From assembly GCF_014212495.1 (NCBI RefSeq), contig NZ_JACKZC010000006.1, positions 186,001-250,000 on the forward strand: a stretch of DNA of 64,000 bases. The letters run 5' to 3'. Source of the DNA: Pontibacter sp. Tf4 (GTDB taxonomy: Bacteria; Bacteroidota; Bacteroidia; Cytophagales; Hymenobacteraceae). A model generated the notes under the pieces. The model saw only the letters and a list, made by a program, of their open reading frames with translations, had not been told where the DNA came from and made no database searches. Positions 27,501 through 36,635 of this stretch are shown here, one piece after another (position 1 is the stretch's first letter; each line of letters starts with the position of its first letter). Position numbers and translations under genes: made by a program.

Positions 27501-29480
27501 AGCGACAGCCTGATGTCCGGAACTATAAACGGAACGGCTACTTTGCGCGATATTATGTCGGGCACGCCGGGCATTACTGCCGATGTAACGGTGAAAGATT
27601 TTGCCTACGAAGGAGTGCCGGTTGGAGACATTGCCCTGGTAGCCGGAACCGCTGGCAGCAACCGCTATAGTCTGGATGCCCGCCTCACCGGCAACGAAAA
27701 CCAGCTGCTGGTCGATGGCTTTATAGAAACACAGCCCAATGCCACCCTGCTTAACCTGACAGCCAGGATACCGAGCCTGAACATTGCCAGTTTCCAGGGC
27801 TTTACCGAAGGAATTATAGATGACCTGGGAGGCAATGCTACCGGCAACCTGCGCATCACCGGCACGCTGGCAGACCCGAACATTCTCGGCGACCTCAGCT
27901 TTAACCAGGCGCAATTCACCATTACGCAGCTCGGCTCGCTTTACCGGCTGCAGAACGAGCGCATGGTGTTTAATGAAAGCGGCATCAGCTTACCCGATTT
28001 TACCCTGACCGACTCACTGGGCAACACCCTGGAAATAAACGGAAACCTGCTGACACAGAACTATACCGATTTCCGGTTAGACCTGACCGCCAGCACCGAT
28101 AAGTTTATGGCCCTTAACTCTACCGCGCAGGACAACGGGCTTTTTTACGGAAAGGTGTTTATTGATGCCGATGCAACAGTAAAAGGCACCATGATGGAAC
28201 CGGTAGTAGAGACCAATGCCCGGATTCTGGATAACTCAAACTTTACGCTGGTGATACCTGCCGATGAAGCCGGTGCTGCCGAACGCGAAGGAATTGTGGA
28301 ATTTGTAAACCTGAACGACTCGGCTACCGCCATTATCCGCAAAAATGTGCCGTCAGACTCAACCGGGATAACCGGATTTGTAGGCGCCGATGTAAGAGCC
28401 CAGCTATACATAACCGATGCTTCTACCATAACTATAGTGCTGGACCCGATAACCGGCGATAACCTGGTAGTGCGGGGCACAGCAGACCCGATGTTCATCG
28501 GCATGACGCCTTCAGGCGATATCAACATGTCGGGGCGCTACGAGATAACGGATGGCAAGTACAGTATGGATTTTTACGACCTGGTATCGCGGGAGCTGGA
28601 GATTGAGAAAGGAAGCTACATTGCCTGGACCGGCGATGTGCTGCAGGCCAACATGCAGGTAACGGCCATTTATACAGTCGAAACGGCACCGCTGGAACTG
28701 GTGGCTTCGCAGATCGGGGGTACACAGGACCCGGTACTCCGCAACGAGCTGCCTTTCCTGGTATATGTGAACGTAGAGGGCGAAATGCTGAAACCTGATA
28801 TTTCGTTTGACATTCAGGTACCTGAAACAGCACAGGGCCGCATGCCGCGCGAAGTGGCATCGAGCCTGAACGACCTGCGCACGGATGAAGCCGAAATGAG
28901 CAAACAGGTATTTGCCCTGCTGGTGCTCAACCGTTTCCTGGCGCCCGATCCGTTTACCAGTTCGGGGGGTGGCTTTGCCTCTACGGCACGCAACAGCTTA
29001 AGCCAGGTAATGACCAACCAGCTGAATAACCTGACACAGCGTTACGCCGGCGGGCTTGGCCTTGAACTGGGCCTGAACTCATACGAAGATTACTCTTCAG
29101 GCGCCGCACAGGGCCGCACCGACCTGAACGTGGCGCTCCGCCAGCAGTTCCTGAACGACCGCCTGACCGTGCGTGTCGGCACAGACATAGGCCTGGAAGG
29201 CGGCCAGCGCGAACAGAACAGCATGAGCGGCTTTGGCGGAGACATTTCCGTGGAATACTCCCTGACCGAAGATGGCAGGCTGCGCGTGCAGGCCTTTCAG
29301 CGAAACCAGTTTGAGGATTACCTGGAAGGAGACGTGCGTGCCACCGGCGTAGGCGTTATTTACATGCGCGAGTACGACCACTTCTCAGACCTGTTCCGCC
29401 ACCTGGAAGAGCGCCACCGCCGCGAACAGGAACGCCGCCTGGAGCAGGCAGCCAAATTAGAAGAAGACATTACCAAATAA
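24582..29480 (+). CDS. tamB: Translocation/assembly module TamB-like protein
   Basis: Very long periplasm-spanning AsmA-like protein (1632 residues from the first ATG, more with the upstream anchor) belonging to the TamB/DUF490 family, which forms a beta-groove between inner and outer membranes and is thought to move phospholipids or help insert outer-membrane proteins. It is made of repeated beta-strand segments with many Asn, Thr and Asp; the C-terminal 450 residues match the TamB domain (GRYEITDGKYSMDFYDLV, ELPFLVYVNVEGEMLKPDISF, and LLVLNRFL). The C-terminus is a Glu/Arg-rich helix. It is translated 6 bases before the TamL-like gene, so the two are an operon. The N-terminal anchor is coded upstream but out of reach of a normal start codon. 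Confidence 0.92.
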   Translation: MLNTKVEIGGLTTDWRNALVLKEVYIEDQQQDTLWYSQRLGVDMNILGLLRGEYNISKIDLDHARLNLHIRPDSTSNFDFLLQAFATDTTATTTPADTTALALSLDVINLEDVHVRFRDEAGGNFIESQVGQLTTTMEDLDLEKQQYLIDDVALKNTWVKYEQTKLPPETEPAPIAFNIGLNSAEIENSSLSYVNRVAEQRIEVDLGKAALTGDEIDLPNARVNLGSLELHNSTIVYAQEKYKPSDSLAVNPAKTVRELDESVEKAQGQPVNWIVTLDKTDISGVNIKFDNFNTPAQPRGMDYDHLHFTDIVLQANDLSYSLNRTQAELKQLQLKEKSGFRVENFQADILFDSVQTKLTNLDLKTGNSHIQRDLAIRYRSLDALADNPGNTQLDLSIVDSRIAMQDVLYFMPELRQNPSFKSIVNSTLTISGDVEGSVDNMIVRQLRASGLNGTIVNVTGNIRNATDPDNLYLDLDVNELQTTRATILAFAPPGTIPPNIRIPERVRLEGAVEGSLTNFDAQTTINSSIGNLTADVDMGQHDRFSATIKTAGFALDELFTDSLGLGTIAGTVTANGQGLTPETMVADVKANLTKFEYNNYSYNNIVADVDINREIYKVNARAEDPNLNLTLDGTFNLRDTTSTKSTFALDINEANLHALNLYAEPLKIEGKLQGNFTGTDASTLNGRFFGQQLVVQHNNTTYPVDSLALDLKQRAGNTEVLVRSDVMNAEMQFGNSLATLPTAILKHFSNYFDLQPDPPYPANLNLEDFTFNINLKKTGVITSFVPGLTQLQPAGPLTGSYDGETQTFKMDGGFTRLKYTDYTLNGLTLQVRGDREKMNYNVNLSQFLSPSLRAKDVALTGAARDNDLLVRLSVAEDSTEAKFVMGGVLNSLGRGYRFAFNPEQLVINGDTWTVPEDNYLQFDTNFIYANNINLQHNNMGLNLNSQGPVGPGAPLTATFNNFEIEYITRSFQQSDSLMSGTINGTATLRDIMSGTPGITADVTVKDFAYEGVPVGDIALVAGTAGSNRYSLDARLTGNENQLLVDGFIETQPNATLLNLTARIPSLNIASFQGFTEGIIDDLGGNATGNLRITGTLADPNILGDLSFNQAQFTITQLGSLYRLQNERMVFNESGISLPDFTLTDSLGNTLEINGNLLTQNYTDFRLDLTASTDKFMALNSTAQDNGLFYGKVFIDADATVKGTMMEPVVETNARILDNSNFTLVIPADEAGAAEREGIVEFVNLNDSATAIIRKNVPSDSTGITGFVGADVRAQLYITDASTITIVLDPITGDNLVVRGTADPMFIGMTPSGDINMSGRYEITDGKYSMDFYDLVSRELEIEKGSYIAWTGDVLQANMQVTAIYTVETAPLELVASQIGGTQDPVLRNELPFLVYVNVEGEMLKPDISFDIQVPETAQGRMPREVASSLNDLRTDEAEMSKQVFALLVLNRFLAPDPFTSSGGGFASTARNSLSQVMTNQLNNLTQRYAGGLGLELGLNSYEDYSSGAAQGRTDLNVALRQQFLNDRLTVRVGTDIGLEGGQREQNSMSGFGGDISVEYSLTEDGRLRVQAFQRNQFEDYLEGDVRATGVGVIYMREYDHFSDLFRHLEERHRREQERRLEQAAKLEEDITK

Positions 29481-29486
29481 GCCGAT

Positions 29487-31871
29487 ATGTTAGCAGCTAT
29501 ACCTGCCCTGATACACACCCGCCCTTGCCACACCCTGCTGCTGGCCGCCCTGCTGCTTTTATGCGGGTGCACCGGTACCAGCCGCATTCCACAGGACGAT
29601 GCCCTTTTTACAGGCTTTAACGTGAAAGTGGAAGCCCGCAACGACAGCACTAACCGCCAGAAGCAACTACAGACCGAACTGGAAGCAGCCGTGCGTCCAA
29701 AGCCAAATTTCTCGCTGTTGGGCATGCGTCCCAAACTGGCCATTTACAACACGTTTTACACCGAAAAAGACAAAGGCCTGAAGCACTGGATACAAACCAA
29801 ACTGGGCGAACCGCCTGTGCTCCTTTCCACCGTGGATACAGCTACAGTAAGTTTAGTGATGAGCAACCGGCTGCACAACCGCGGGTATTTTAACAACTCC
29901 GTGCAAAGCAAAACCAATGTCAGGAAAAAGACAGCAACTATAGACTGGACAGCGTACGTGAGCCAGCCTTACCGCATCCGGCAGGTGGTGTATACTATAG
30001 CCGATTCGCTGATAGTGCAGCAGGACATTGAACAGAACAGAGGAGAATCGTTACTGATACCTGGCGAACCCTATGACCTGGATAAAATGACCGCCGAGCG
30101 GGTACGCATTGATGCCAACCTGAAAAACAAAGGTTATTACTACTTCAGCCCGGATATGCTCATTTTTAGTGTAGATACCACCGTGGGCAACCGACGCGCC
30201 GATGTGCTGATGCGCCTGAAACAGAACTTACCAGACCAGGCCCTGCGCCCGTATAAGATAGACGACATCTATATTTTTGCCAACTATAATATCGGCGACA
30301 GCCTATCGGTAAACGACACCATCAGCTACAAGAACTATAAGTACATCCCCAACGAGAATTATGTACGGGCACGCCACCTGGTGCGCGGTGTTTTTATAGA
30401 GCACGATAGCTTATACTCCCGCCAGGACCACCTGCTAACTATAAACCGCCTGTCGGGCCTCTCGGCATACAAATTTGTGAACATCGATTATGAGACCGAC
30501 ACCCTGAACCCCGGCCTGCTGGATACCTTTATTTACCTCACCCCGTCCTTTAAAAAGTCGCTGCGCATGGAGGGCAAATTTGTGAGCAAATCCAACAACT
30601 TTACCGGGCCTGGCATCACCGTCTCGTTCCGTAACCGCAATGCCCTGAAGGGCTCCGAACTGCTGAACGTAGATTTTACCGGGAACTTTGAAAGCCAGGC
30701 AGGCGGGCGGGGCTCCCAGGAAAATACAGCCACTGAAAAACAGCTTAACACCAACCTGAGCTCTTATGAACTGGGCGTTCAGAGTTCCCTTACTTTTCCG
30801 CGCATTATTTCCCCGTTCAGGTTGCGCAACCTGCGTACCGAGTTTGTGCCTAAAACCCGCATGGGCCTGGGCTTCAACTTCCTGACCCGAGTGCGCTACT
30901 TCCAGATGAACTCATTTAACGCCTCTTATGCCTACAACTGGAAACCAAAAAAGGAATTTACACACGACTTTACGCCCATCAACCTGCAGTATGTGCAACT
31001 GGCCAGCGTGACCGATGAATTTCAGGACCTGCTGGATCAGAACGTTTTCCTGCGCCGCAGCTTCGAAGACCAGTTCATTATCGGCTCTATTTACCAGCTT
31101 ACTTTCTCTAACCAGATGGAGACCAACCGCACGCACCAGTTTTTCGATAACATTACGCTGGATGGATCAGGAAACCTGATTAACGGGCTGCAAAGCTTAA
31201 CGGGTGCCGAGGAACCACAGGAAAACAAGCCCCGCACCATTTTTGGCAGGCCGTATTCGCAGTACGTGCGCGTAGAGAACGATTTCCGGTATTACTTTAA
31301 CTTCGGCCAGGAAAGCCAGATTGTGACGCGCCTGCTGGCTGGTGTGGGCTACGCGCATGGTAACTCCACCGTAATGCCGTATGTCAAGCAGTTTTCTATT
31401 GGCGGACCAAACAGCATCCGGGCCTTCCGGGCGCGCAGCATAGGCCCCGGCACCTACGACGTAACTGAAAAAGCCGATTCGCTGGTGTTCTCTTACTTCG
31501 ACCAGACCGGCGACATGAAACTGGAAGCCAACATTGAGTACCGTTTCCCGATTGCCGGTTTCTTTAAAGGTGCTGTTTTTGTGGATGCCGGCAACATCTG
31601 GTTGCTAAAGGAAACACGTAACGAAAAAGGCGAGATAGACCGCCCCGGCGGCCTGTTTGAAGGCAACGAATTTTTAGGGGAACTGGCAGTGGGTACAGGT
31701 TTTGGTTTGCGTGTGGATGTCGAGTTCTTCGTTCTCCGCTTCGATCTGGGTATACCGGTTAGGGTGCCGTACCTGCCGGCCGGGGAACGCAACGTGCTGT
31801 CCGATTTCAAGTTCGGGTTTAAAGGCGACAACAGCATGACCCTGAACATCGCCATCGGTTATCCTTTCTGA
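29487..31871 (+). CDS. tamL: TamA-like outer-membrane Omp85 lipoprotein (TamL)
   Basis: 794-residue Omp85-family protein. Signal peptide and lipobox LLCGC (Cys28) make it a lipoprotein, the TamL form known from Bacteroidota such as Flavobacterium johnsoniae, where TamL and TamB act together and are essential. The N-terminal half has POTRA-like domains (about 95-330); the C-terminal half is the 16-stranded surface-antigen barrel (PF01103), with SIGGPNSIRAFRARSIGPG as the conserved lid-loop motif and a terminal aromatic (IAIGYPF). Directly downstream of tamB in one operon. Confidence 0.93.
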   Translation: MLAAIPALIHTRPCHTLLLAALLLLCGCTGTSRIPQDDALFTGFNVKVEARNDSTNRQKQLQTELEAAVRPKPNFSLLGMRPKLAIYNTFYTEKDKGLKHWIQTKLGEPPVLLSTVDTATVSLVMSNRLHNRGYFNNSVQSKTNVRKKTATIDWTAYVSQPYRIRQVVYTIADSLIVQQDIEQNRGESLLIPGEPYDLDKMTAERVRIDANLKNKGYYYFSPDMLIFSVDTTVGNRRADVLMRLKQNLPDQALRPYKIDDIYIFANYNIGDSLSVNDTISYKNYKYIPNENYVRARHLVRGVFIEHDSLYSRQDHLLTINRLSGLSAYKFVNIDYETDTLNPGLLDTFIYLTPSFKKSLRMEGKFVSKSNNFTGPGITVSFRNRNALKGSELLNVDFTGNFESQAGGRGSQENTATEKQLNTNLSSYELGVQSSLTFPRIISPFRLRNLRTEFVPKTRMGLGFNFLTRVRYFQMNSFNASYAYNWKPKKEFTHDFTPINLQYVQLASVTDEFQDLLDQNVFLRRSFEDQFIIGSIYQLTFSNQMETNRTHQFFDNITLDGSGNLINGLQSLTGAEEPQENKPRTIFGRPYSQYVRVENDFRYYFNFGQESQIVTRLLAGVGYAHGNSTVMPYVKQFSIGGPNSIRAFRARSIGPGTYDVTEKADSLVFSYFDQTGDMKLEANIEYRFPIAGFFKGAVFVDAGNIWLLKETRNEKGEIDRPGGLFEGNEFLGELAVGTGFGLRVDVEFFVLRFDLGIPVRVPYLPAGERNVLSDFKFGFKGDNSMTLNIAIGYPF

Positions 31872-31897
31872 TGCTATAAATATCCGGCAGTAAACCT

Positions 31898-31905
31898 TAT
31901 ATTTG
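31898..31905 (+). promoter_or_regulatory. -7 promoter element, SRPBCC gene
   Basis: TATATTTG fits TAnnTTTG, 60 bases before the ATG at 31965; the leader also contains a CTATAG copy. Confidence 0.45.
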
Positions 31906-31964
31906 TTTATCCTGATATACTGACGTAGTCCGGAGCACAACTTCTATAGTTCTGAAACAAGCTG

Positions 31965-32390
31965 ATGCAGCAACACCTTATTGTTACCGACAAGATAACC
32001 ATCGCCGCCCTGCCCGCCAGGGTCTGGGAGGTACTTACTAACCCTGCCTACATGCGCCAGTGGGAGGAAATGCCTGAAAACTTCGGGGATGAGCCTCTGC
32101 AATTGGGCAGCGTGATCACATACGAAGGCTTCTCGACGCTGACAGTTACGACCTTTGAGGTGAACAGGCTGCTGGTGCTATCTGTATATCTGCCAAATGT
32201 AGCGCTTGCTCCCACAGACTATAACATCGCCTACCGCTTTACGCTGCGCCCGGAAAACGGCCATACCGTGCTGGATTTCGAGATCGGTGACTTTGCACCC
32301 GTGCCCAACGCGCAGCAGTATTACGATATGTCGGTGCAGTTTGCCGAAACATCGCTGCAGAAGATAAAAACGCTTGCAGAGCTGGCCTGA
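31965..32390 (+). CDS. SRPBCC-domain protein
   Basis: 141 residues of the START/Bet v 1-like (SRPBCC) fold: VTDKITIAALPARVWEVLTNPAYMRQWEEM at the N-terminus is the AHSA1-type opening, followed by alternating strands and a long C-terminal helix (FAETSLQKIKTLAEL). Members bind hydrophobic ligands or act with ArsR regulators; none is adjacent. Cytoplasmic, function unknown. It precedes the peptidase by about 50 bases, and the two may be co-transcribed. Confidence 0.85.
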   Translation: MQQHLIVTDKITIAALPARVWEVLTNPAYMRQWEEMPENFGDEPLQLGSVITYEGFSTLTVTTFEVNRLLVLSVYLPNVALAPTDYNIAYRFTLRPENGHTVLDFEIGDFAPVPNAQQYYDMSVQFAETSLQKIKTLAELA

Positions 32391-32442
32391 TAAAACTGAT
32401 TTACCCTAACGCTTACATACGCCATTATAACCATCCTGAATT

Positions 32443-34074
32443 ATGCGCAACTTTAAACTATACTTTCTGGCAAGCTGCCTGCTGATAACGGGCACAGCTT
32501 TTTCTCAAACTATAAAAGTGGAGAAACCGGTATCGAAAGCCATGCAGAAAGTACAGCCTGCTGTTATTAAAGCCCACATTGATTACCTGGCCGATGACAA
32601 ACTGCTGGGCCGTAAACCGGGCACACCGGGCTACCAGATGGCGGTAGATTATGTGATTGACCAGTTTCAGAAAACGGGCGTGGCTCCTGCCGGCGAAAAT
32701 AACACCTACCTGCAAACCGTCCGTCTGCGTCAGGCTACTACCAACCCCAATGCCAGCATCACCGCCAGCAATGCTGCCGGCGAACGCACCGAGCTGGTGA
32801 TCGGCACTGATGCGGCCATCTCTCCTAACCCCGTACTGCCACAGGTAACAATAGAAGCGCCGCTGGTTTTTGCCGGTTTTGGCATTTCTGCTCCTGACCT
32901 GGGTTACGACGATTATGCGGGGCTTGATGCCAAAGGCAAGATTGTAGTTGTGCTGCGTGGCGCACCCGAGAAGTTCCCGAACACGGTTGCCAACTATAGC
33001 ATGGACCTGCTGACGATTTTGCAGAACGCGGCTGCCCATGGTGCGGTTGGTGTAGTGGTAGCAGCCCCGCGCGTACCTAACCAGCCACGCGGTGTGTACA
33101 GCGTCATGACCCCGGACGGAAAAGTGGGCGCATCCCGCTCCTACGTATCCGACGACATCAAACTAACCGCTACAATCAGTTTTGCAGCCCTGCAGAAATT
33201 CTTTGCACAATCAGGCCTGGATCTGAAGAAAACAGAAGCCAGTCTACGTTCCGGCAAACCAGCCTCCGCGCCGCTGCAGGCAAGTATAAGCGCAAACTAT
33301 AGTTCTGCTTACCAGGACATTGAAAGCTATAATGTGGTTGGCAAAATAACAGGCACCGACCCGAAACTGAAAGACGAGTATGTAGTGCACAGTGCCCACC
33401 TGGACCATGTGGGTGTTGGCCGCCCTATCAATGGAGATTCTATATATAACGGTGCGCACGATAATGCTTCCGGTGTTGCCAGCCTGCTGGAGATCGGCCG
33501 CATTTACCACCACCTGAAAGTGAAACCGAAGCGCTCGGTTTTGCTGGTAATGGTAACTGCCGAGGAAATGGGCCTGCTGGGCTCTGCCTACTTCGCTAAC
33601 CACCCGACCGTACCTGCCAGCAGCATGGTTGCCAATGTAAACACCGACATGCCCACCCTTATTGCACCGCTCTTATCGGTAGTGCCGTTGGGTGCGCAGC
33701 ATTCATCGCTCAGCAAGCAGGTAGCGCAGGCCAGCAGCCATTTGGGTCTAACGATTGAAGAAGACCCGGAGCCGGAGCAGAACCGTTTTATCCGCAGCGA
33801 CCAGTACAGCTTTGTGGTAAAGGGCGTACCGGCCCTGCACATAAAGTACGGTAACAAAACCGCCGACGGCAAAAACAACCTGGACGAGACCGTAAAGAAG
33901 TGGCGTGAAGTATATTACCACAAGCCACAGGATAATCCGGATGGTATTTTTGACTACGATGCTGCCAAAAAGTACGCGCAGCTCAACTTCCTGATCGGGT
34001 ACCTGGTAGCCCAGCAACCGGAGCGCCCCACCTGGAACAAGAACGACTTTTTCGGCACCCGCGCAGTGCAGTAA
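32443..34074 (+). CDS. Secreted M28 metallopeptidase with PA domain
   Basis: Aminopeptidase-like zinc enzyme, 543 residues, exported by a signal peptide (YFLASCLLITGTAFSQ). A PA (protease-associated) insert lies at about 140-255. The M28 catalytic domain shows all zinc ligands and the base: His319 (HSAHLDHVG), Asp340 (NGAHDNASG), the Glu374-Glu375 pair (TAEEMGLLGS), Asp402 (NTDM) and a His near 465 (PALHIKYG). It probably releases N-terminal amino acids in the periplasm or outside. It ends TAA directly followed by a CTATAG copy and a strong terminator. Confidence 0.93.
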   Translation: MRNFKLYFLASCLLITGTAFSQTIKVEKPVSKAMQKVQPAVIKAHIDYLADDKLLGRKPGTPGYQMAVDYVIDQFQKTGVAPAGENNTYLQTVRLRQATTNPNASITASNAAGERTELVIGTDAAISPNPVLPQVTIEAPLVFAGFGISAPDLGYDDYAGLDAKGKIVVVLRGAPEKFPNTVANYSMDLLTILQNAAAHGAVGVVVAAPRVPNQPRGVYSVMTPDGKVGASRSYVSDDIKLTATISFAALQKFFAQSGLDLKKTEASLRSGKPASAPLQASISANYSSAYQDIESYNVVGKITGTDPKLKDEYVVHSAHLDHVGVGRPINGDSIYNGAHDNASGVASLLEIGRIYHHLKVKPKRSVLLVMVTAEEMGLLGSAYFANHPTVPASSMVANVNTDMPTLIAPLLSVVPLGAQHSSLSKQVAQASSHLGLTIEEDPEPEQNRFIRSDQYSFVVKGVPALHIKYGNKTADGKNNLDETVKKWREVYYHKPQDNPDGIFDYDAAKKYAQLNFLIGYLVAQQPERPTWNKNDFFGTRAVQ

Positions 34075-34100
34075 ACTATAGCAGTTTTGACCTTATTCCA

Positions 34101-34130
34101 AACCCTCTCCTGCTAACAGGAGAGGGTTTT
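34101..34130 (+). terminator. Terminator after M28 peptidase
   Basis: Twelve-base perfect stem (34101-34112 with 34117-34128) with a 4-nt loop and T run. The stem sequence is a member of the CCCTCTCCTG repeat family that recurs at 34201. Confidence 0.8.
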
Positions 34131-34200
34131 GTTTGTATTTATAAATAGGCCCCCTACCCCAAGGATTTACAGGATTATGGCTGGTTTTACCTCACCCCAG

Positions 34201-34231
34201 CCCTCTCCTAAAAACAGGAGAGGGAGTTTTT
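34201..34231 (+). terminator. Second hairpin with T run
   Basis: Nine-base stem (34201-34209 with 34216-34224), A-rich loop, then a T run. The arm sequence repeats the stem of the hairpin at 34101, so it is a tandem back-up terminator or part of the repeat block. Confidence 0.6.
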
Positions 34232-34239
34232 ATCTAATA

Positions 34240-34620
34240 CTTTAGTTATAGTTAGGCTATAGTTTCATAGTTGCTATCAGTCCAACCACCCCTGCCCCTC
34301 GTTATCAAAGGAGGTGAGCATTCTGCCATTACTAATTCACAAGCTATAGTTCTATAGTTACAGCTCACGAACAGGACAGGTCGCGACCTGTCCCTTCGGA
34401 AATACAACCACGAGAAAAACGATCTGCTCTAACCAAAAGACATAGAGCAAACTATAGCTATAGGGTAGCTATCGAACTGATTTCAGTCTTTGGGTTGAGC
34501 GCCTTTGACTTGTTGCGGTGCCGTCAGGCAATCCGACGCAGGAGGATAGCAAGAAGGCAGCAGCGCGATGCCCGAAGACGAGGCCTCCCGGCCTGGGAGG
34601 GAGCTAAGTAAACTATAGCA
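34240..34620. repeat. Dispersed intergenic repeat, copy A
   Basis: Shares an ordered set of blocks with 63690-64000: a CAACCACC-CCTCC segment, CTATAGTTCTATAGTTACAG, a variable hairpin, AACCACGAGAAAAA-CGATCTGCTC, a palindrome pair, and TATCGA-CTGAT-TCAG. Copy A has a perfect 20-bp palindrome at 34374-34393 in the variable position. It continues to about 34620 through a GC-rich stretch that the second copy may also have beyond the window edge. No protein is predicted. The nature (ncRNA, REP-like element) is unknown. Confidence 0.7.
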
Positions 34621-34726
34621 CTATAGGCTCTTAGAGCTCCTAGGATTGGAGTTAACTATAGAAAACGGCTTGGTTCCAGTTGCAAGCAAAGGCAACTATA
34701 GAACTATAGCCTTTCAACTATAGTTT

Positions 34727-34857
34727 GAGATAGATTTCTCACTCTGTTCGAAATGACAATAGTTAATTTAGGACAAATAAGATCCCTCGACTTCGCTCGG
34801 GATGACAAAGAAGCAACTATAGGCTGAAATAGATTGCTTAAGTTGTTCGAAATGACA
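34727..34857. repeat. Direct repeat with GTTCGAAATGACA ends
   Basis: Two diverged copies of a 32-base unit at 34727-34758 and 34826-34857, each beginning GA-ATAGATT and ending GTTCGAAATGACA. Between them lies an inverted segment around CCTCGACTTCGCTCGGG. This is the dispersed repeat type known from Bacteroidota genomes that produces false reading frames ending in SEVEG. Confidence 0.7.
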
Positions 34858-34990
34858 GAAGATTAGAAACGAACTCCAGAACATAGAAGCTCGTCTGACT
34901 CCATTTGAAATAAGAAAAGAGCAAACTATAAAACTATATCCCCTGCCCCTACCTCCCGTACAAAAGGAACTATACCAAAACCGGACAAAC

Positions 34991-36595
34991 ATGGCGGCAG
35001 ACAAAAACTACCTTTGGTGGCAAAGCGGAATCATTTACCAGATCTACCCCCGGTCGTTTCAGGACAGTAACGGCGATGGCGTGGGCGACCTGCAAGGCAT
35101 CCGGCAGCGGCTGGACTACCTGCAGTGGCTGGGTGTGGACGCAGTCTGGGTCTCCCCGATCTACCCCTCGCCAATGGCCGATTTTGGTTACGACATCTCA
35201 GACTATACCGGTATTCACCCGCTCTTCGGCACCATGGCTGATTTTGATGAACTGCTGCAGGACGTACACCGCCGGGGCATGAAACTGATCCTGGACCTGG
35301 TGCCCAACCATACATCCGACCAGCATCCGTGGTTCCTGGAATCCCGCTCCTCCAAAAATAACCCCAAACGCGACTGGTACATCTGGGAGGATGCCAAACC
35401 GGACGGCAGTGCGCCTAACAACTGGCTGAGCGTATTTGGCGGCAGCGGCTGGGAATGGGATGAACAAACAGGGCAGTTTTACTACCACGCGTTCCTGAAA
35501 GAGCAGCCCGACCTGAACTGGCGCAATCCGGAGGTGCAGCAGGCCATGTTTGATGTGATGCGCTTCTGGCTGGACAAGGGTGTGGATGGTTTCAGGGTGG
35601 ATGTGATGTGGCACATGATAAAGGACAAGCAACTGCGCGACAACCCACCTAACCCGGACTACAGCCCCGAAATGGCCACCTACGAAAAGCTGACACCGGC
35701 CTTCTCCACAGACCAGCCCGAAATACACGACATCGTTCAAAAAATGCGGCAGGTAACGGATGCCTACAACGAACGCGTGCTCATCGGGGAAATATACCTG
35801 CCCATACACCGGCTGGTAACATACTATGGCCCGGACAATAACGGCGCACACCTGCCTTTTAATTTTATGTTACTGAACCTTCCCTGGAATGCGCGCCAGA
35901 TCGCGTCGGCAGTGGATGAATACGAAGGCGCTTTGCCCGAAGGTGGCTGGCCCAATTGGGTACTCGGCAACCACGACAAACCCCGCATTGCCAGCCGGGT
36001 TGGCAGGGCACAGGCACGGGTGGCGGCCATGCTGCTGCTAACCCTGCGCGGCACCCCAACCTTGTACTATGGCGACGAAATAGAGATGACCGATGTGGCA
36101 ATTCCGGCGGATGAGATACAGGACCCACAAGGCCTGAACATGCCCGGCCTGAACCTGAGCCGCGACCCCGCCCGAACCCCAATGCAGTGGAATGATGCTG
36201 AAAACGCAGGATTTACGACCGGCACGCCCTGGCTCCGCCTGCCCCCGAACAATAGCCGCATCAATGTAGAGAAGCAGAAAGACGATCCTCATGCAATGTT
36301 AAGCCTGTACCGCCGCCTGATAGCGCTACGACGCAGCGAACCAGCTCTGCGCACTGGCGATTATTTGCCGGTTATGGCTGAAGGCAATGTAATGGCTTAT
36401 CTCCGGAAGCATGAGGATACAAAGCTGCTGATCGTGCTGAACATGGGACACCAGACCTGTTATTTTAAACCCGGGAACATGCACCTGCAAGGCACTGTGC
36501 TACTGGCCACCGATCCGGAGCGGGAAGGAAAGCTGGTACAGGAGCAGATCATCCTGCAGGCCGACGAAGGCCTGATCATCAGACTGCAACTATAG
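34991..36595 (+). CDS. GH13 alpha-glucosidase (oligo-1,6-glucosidase group)
   Basis: Alpha-amylase-family glycoside hydrolase of 534 residues that should cleave terminal alpha-glucosidic links in oligosaccharides. All four conserved regions are present: DLVPNHTS (about 102-109), GFRVDVMWH with nucleophile Asp204, IGEIYLP with acid/base Glu267, and VLGNHDK with Asp329. No signal peptide, so cytoplasmic. The C-terminal ~90 residues form the beta-domain. The TAG stop is inside a CTATAG copy (36590-36595). A convergent MscS gene follows. Exact specificity is uncertain. Confidence 0.93.
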   Translation: MAADKNYLWWQSGIIYQIYPRSFQDSNGDGVGDLQGIRQRLDYLQWLGVDAVWVSPIYPSPMADFGYDISDYTGIHPLFGTMADFDELLQDVHRRGMKLILDLVPNHTSDQHPWFLESRSSKNNPKRDWYIWEDAKPDGSAPNNWLSVFGGSGWEWDEQTGQFYYHAFLKEQPDLNWRNPEVQQAMFDVMRFWLDKGVDGFRVDVMWHMIKDKQLRDNPPNPDYSPEMATYEKLTPAFSTDQPEIHDIVQKMRQVTDAYNERVLIGEIYLPIHRLVTYYGPDNNGAHLPFNFMLLNLPWNARQIASAVDEYEGALPEGGWPNWVLGNHDKPRIASRVGRAQARVAAMLLLTLRGTPTLYYGDEIEMTDVAIPADEIQDPQGLNMPGLNLSRDPARTPMQWNDAENAGFTTGTPWLRLPPNNSRINVEKQKDDPHAMLSLYRRLIALRRSEPALRTGDYLPVMAEGNVMAYLRKHEDTKLLIVLNMGHQTCYFKPGNMHLQGTVLLATDPEREGKLVQEQIILQADEGLIIRLQL

Positions 36596-36635
36596 CAACT
36601 ATAGGATTAAACTTTATGCCGGATGTTGCGCCAAA

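Noticed and set aside
34768..35004. Minus-strand frame ending in SEVEG
   Set aside because: Produced by the dispersed GTTCGAAATGACA/CCTCGACTTCGCTCGGG repeat, a known source of false genes in this phylum.
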